A DNA stretch of 64,000 nt from Paracoccaceae bacterium (lineage in GTDB: Bacteria > Pseudomonadota > Alphaproteobacteria > Rhodobacterales > Rhodobacteraceae), in contig JACONK010000034.1 of assembly GCA_014323795.1 (NCBI GenBank), positions 1-64,000 on the forward strand, written 5' to 3'. Under the pieces are notes generated by a model, which did not search any database, was not told where the DNA came from, and was given only the letters and a program-made list of their open reading frames with translations. Shown here piece by piece: positions 62,487-64,000 of the stretch; the first letter of the stretch is position 1; each line of letters begins with the position of its first letter. The position numbers and the translations under genes are program-made.

Positions 62487-63956
62487 CTACACCGCCTCGT
62501 AGTTGTCCGCGATCAGCCGATCAAGCGCACGTACGCCCCAGCCGGTCGCCCCGGCCGGGCCAAGGGGTGTGGCGGATTTGAGACTTGCCACCCCGGCAAT
62601 GTCAATGTGGCACCATGGCATGCCGTCATGGATGAAGCATTCAAGGAATGCCGCCGCGGTGATCGAGCCGGCCGGTCGCCCGCCGACGTTCATGATGTCG
62701 GCCACACGGCTTTCGATCTGCTTGTGGTAGCCCGGGCCAACGGGCAGGCGCCAGGCACCCTCGCCCGTGTCCGCAGCCGCCTTGGCGAGCTTCTTTGACA
62801 GGTCGTCGGAATTTGAAAAGAATCCGGCGTTTTCGTGGCCCAGCGCGATGACCATTGCACCTGTCAACGTGGCTATATTGATTACGCCCGCGGGCTTGTA
62901 TGTTTCCTGCGCGTAGTGCAGCACGTCTGCAAGCACAAGGCGGCCCTCCGCATCCGTGTTGGCCACCTCGATCGTCGTGCCTTTCATCGAAGTCACGACA
63001 TCGCCCGGGCGCTGGGCGTGGCCGTCCGGCATGTTTTCGACAAGGCCAACCAATCCCACCACGTTGGCCCTGGCCTTGCGCAGGGCGAGCGTCTTCATCA
63101 CGCCCGCCACAACGCCCGCACCGCCCATGTCCATCGTCATGTCTTTCATACCGCCCGCAGGCTTGAGGCTGATACCGCCTGTATCGAAGACGACGCCTTT
63201 GCCCGCAAAACAGAACGGTGCCTCATCCCTGCCGCCGTTCCATTCCATGACGACGATTTTCGAGGGGCTCGGAGAACCCTGCCCCACCCCAAGGAGCGCA
63301 CCCATGCCGAGCTGCTCCATGTCTTTTTCTTCAAGGACAGAGACGTGCAGCCCGTGCTCTTCCAATGCCAGCAGGCGGTCGGCGAAGGCGACGGTCGTCA
63401 GCACATTAGCGGGTTCATTCACCAGGTCGCGGGTAAAGATCACGCCTTCCGTCGCGGCCCCTGCAGCAACCCAGGCGGCCTCTGCCGCAGGTTTATCACC
63501 GACCATCACGGTCAGGCTGCCCGCTTCTTTCCTGTCGCCTGTCTTGTGGGCGGTGAACTCGTAGGCGGCGAGCACGAAGCCCTGCACGAAAGCGTCTGCG
63601 GTTTTCAACGTCCCTGCAAGTACCATGGCATCAGCCCTGCCTGCGGACCTGCGCGCGGCGGCCCCCGCCCTGCGGACCGCGGCATGGTCAGCGCGTTTGC
63701 CGAGTTTCACGACTATCACGGCGGTAGCGGCAATTCCCGGCAGGAAGTCGAGTGCTTTGGTGCTGCCCTCTTCCATTTCCTCAAACACGGAACTTTCCGC
63801 CAGCCGGGCCAGCGCACCCCCGGAGAGCTTGTTCACGCGACGGCCCAGGGTATTCATCCTGCCTTCGGGCGACAGAATCATCACCAGATTGCCCTCAAAG
63901 CCATGGATCAGGTTCGGGTCGGTTTCGATAAAAGACGGGGTCAGGGCGGCGGTCAT
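62487..63956 (-). CDS. pepA: Leucyl aminopeptidase
   Basis: A 489-residue M17 metallo-aminopeptidase. The di-metal site and catalytic motif NTDAEGRLVLAD are at about residue 335; the upstream GVVFDTGGISLKPAGGM loop carries further ligands. PepA in some bacteria also binds DNA. ATG 63956 lies within 45 bp of the window edge, so its promoter is only partly visible. Confidence 0.95.
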   Translation of the reverse strand: MTAALTPSFIETDPNLIHGFEGNLVMILSPEGRMNTLGRRVNKLSGGALARLAESSVFEEMEEGSTKALDFLPGIAATAVIVVKLGKRADHAAVRRAGAAARRSAGRADAMVLAGTLKTADAFVQGFVLAAYEFTAHKTGDRKEAGSLTVMVGDKPAAEAAWVAAGAATEGVIFTRDLVNEPANVLTTVAFADRLLALEEHGLHVSVLEEKDMEQLGMGALLGVGQGSPSPSKIVVMEWNGGRDEAPFCFAGKGVVFDTGGISLKPAGGMKDMTMDMGGAGVVAGVMKTLALRKARANVVGLVGLVENMPDGHAQRPGDVVTSMKGTTIEVANTDAEGRLVLADVLHYAQETYKPAGVINIATLTGAMVIALGHENAGFFSNSDDLSKKLAKAAADTGEGAWRLPVGPGYHKQIESRVADIMNVGGRPAGSITAAAFLECFIHDGMPWCHIDIAGVASLKSATPLGPAGATGWGVRALDRLIADNYEAV

Positions 63957-64000
63957 CGGCGACTCCTTGCATATATGGCGGTGTTTCCCGACAGACTTAG

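Overview
The window is GC-rich chromosomal DNA from an alphaproteobacterium, most likely Rhodobacterales (Roseobacter-like). The evidence is a CtrA response regulator, a small DUF6280-like protein, a rhomboid remnant of the Rhodobacterales type, a malonate TRAP cluster, and an RTX-rich gene set. No rRNA or tRNA gene was found. Several genes are broken: a glutamine synthetase, a rhomboid protease, an RTX protein, a secreted-protein 5' end and an IS1595-type transposase. Together with long non-coding gaps between housekeeping genes, this suggests ongoing gene loss. These are readings by eye; no database search was possible.

Layout. 1-4.6 kb: the 3' end of an RTX gene, a PLP decarboxylase, then an overlapping C5 cytosine methyltransferase and putative endonuclease pair. 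4.6-13.1 kb: catabolic genes, namely an MttB-like methyltransferase, three valine-catabolism genes, a decayed glutamine synthetase beside a class I amidotransferase, glutaryl-CoA dehydrogenase and an RTX remnant. 13.1-33.4 kb: mostly core genes (hom, a TetR regulator, mnmA, ctrA, ligA, recG, an IscU-like scaffold, hisI, gluQ, trmFO, gyrA, ssb, uvrA). ligA carries a 63-codon tandem duplication at its 5' end.

33.4-39.3 kb is an accessory island. It holds an IS1595-type fragment cut into a signal-peptide gene, a 925-residue protein made almost entirely of RTX repeats, and on the opposite strand an ATPase gene overlapping a small nuclease-like gene by 4 bp. That pair has the build of a two-gene defence system and is the best candidate for something undescribed. 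Its small gene is out of frame at a run of seven A; restoring the frame gives a stop exactly at the shared hairpin terminator.

39.4-45 kb: pyrG, secG, hisE, hisF, rpe and a DUF502 membrane protein. 45.2-47.5 kb: a second methyltransferase and putative endonuclease pair plus an unassigned YaaA-like gene. 47.6-55 kb: tadA, an RluB-type pseudouridine synthase, a cold-shock protein, TerC, TelA, the rhomboid remnant, the DUF6280-like gene, efp and a Sua5-type gene. 55.4-61.2 kb: a complete malonate uptake and activation operon (dctP-dctQ-dctM-matA-matB order). 61.2-64 kb: ndk, holC and pepA.
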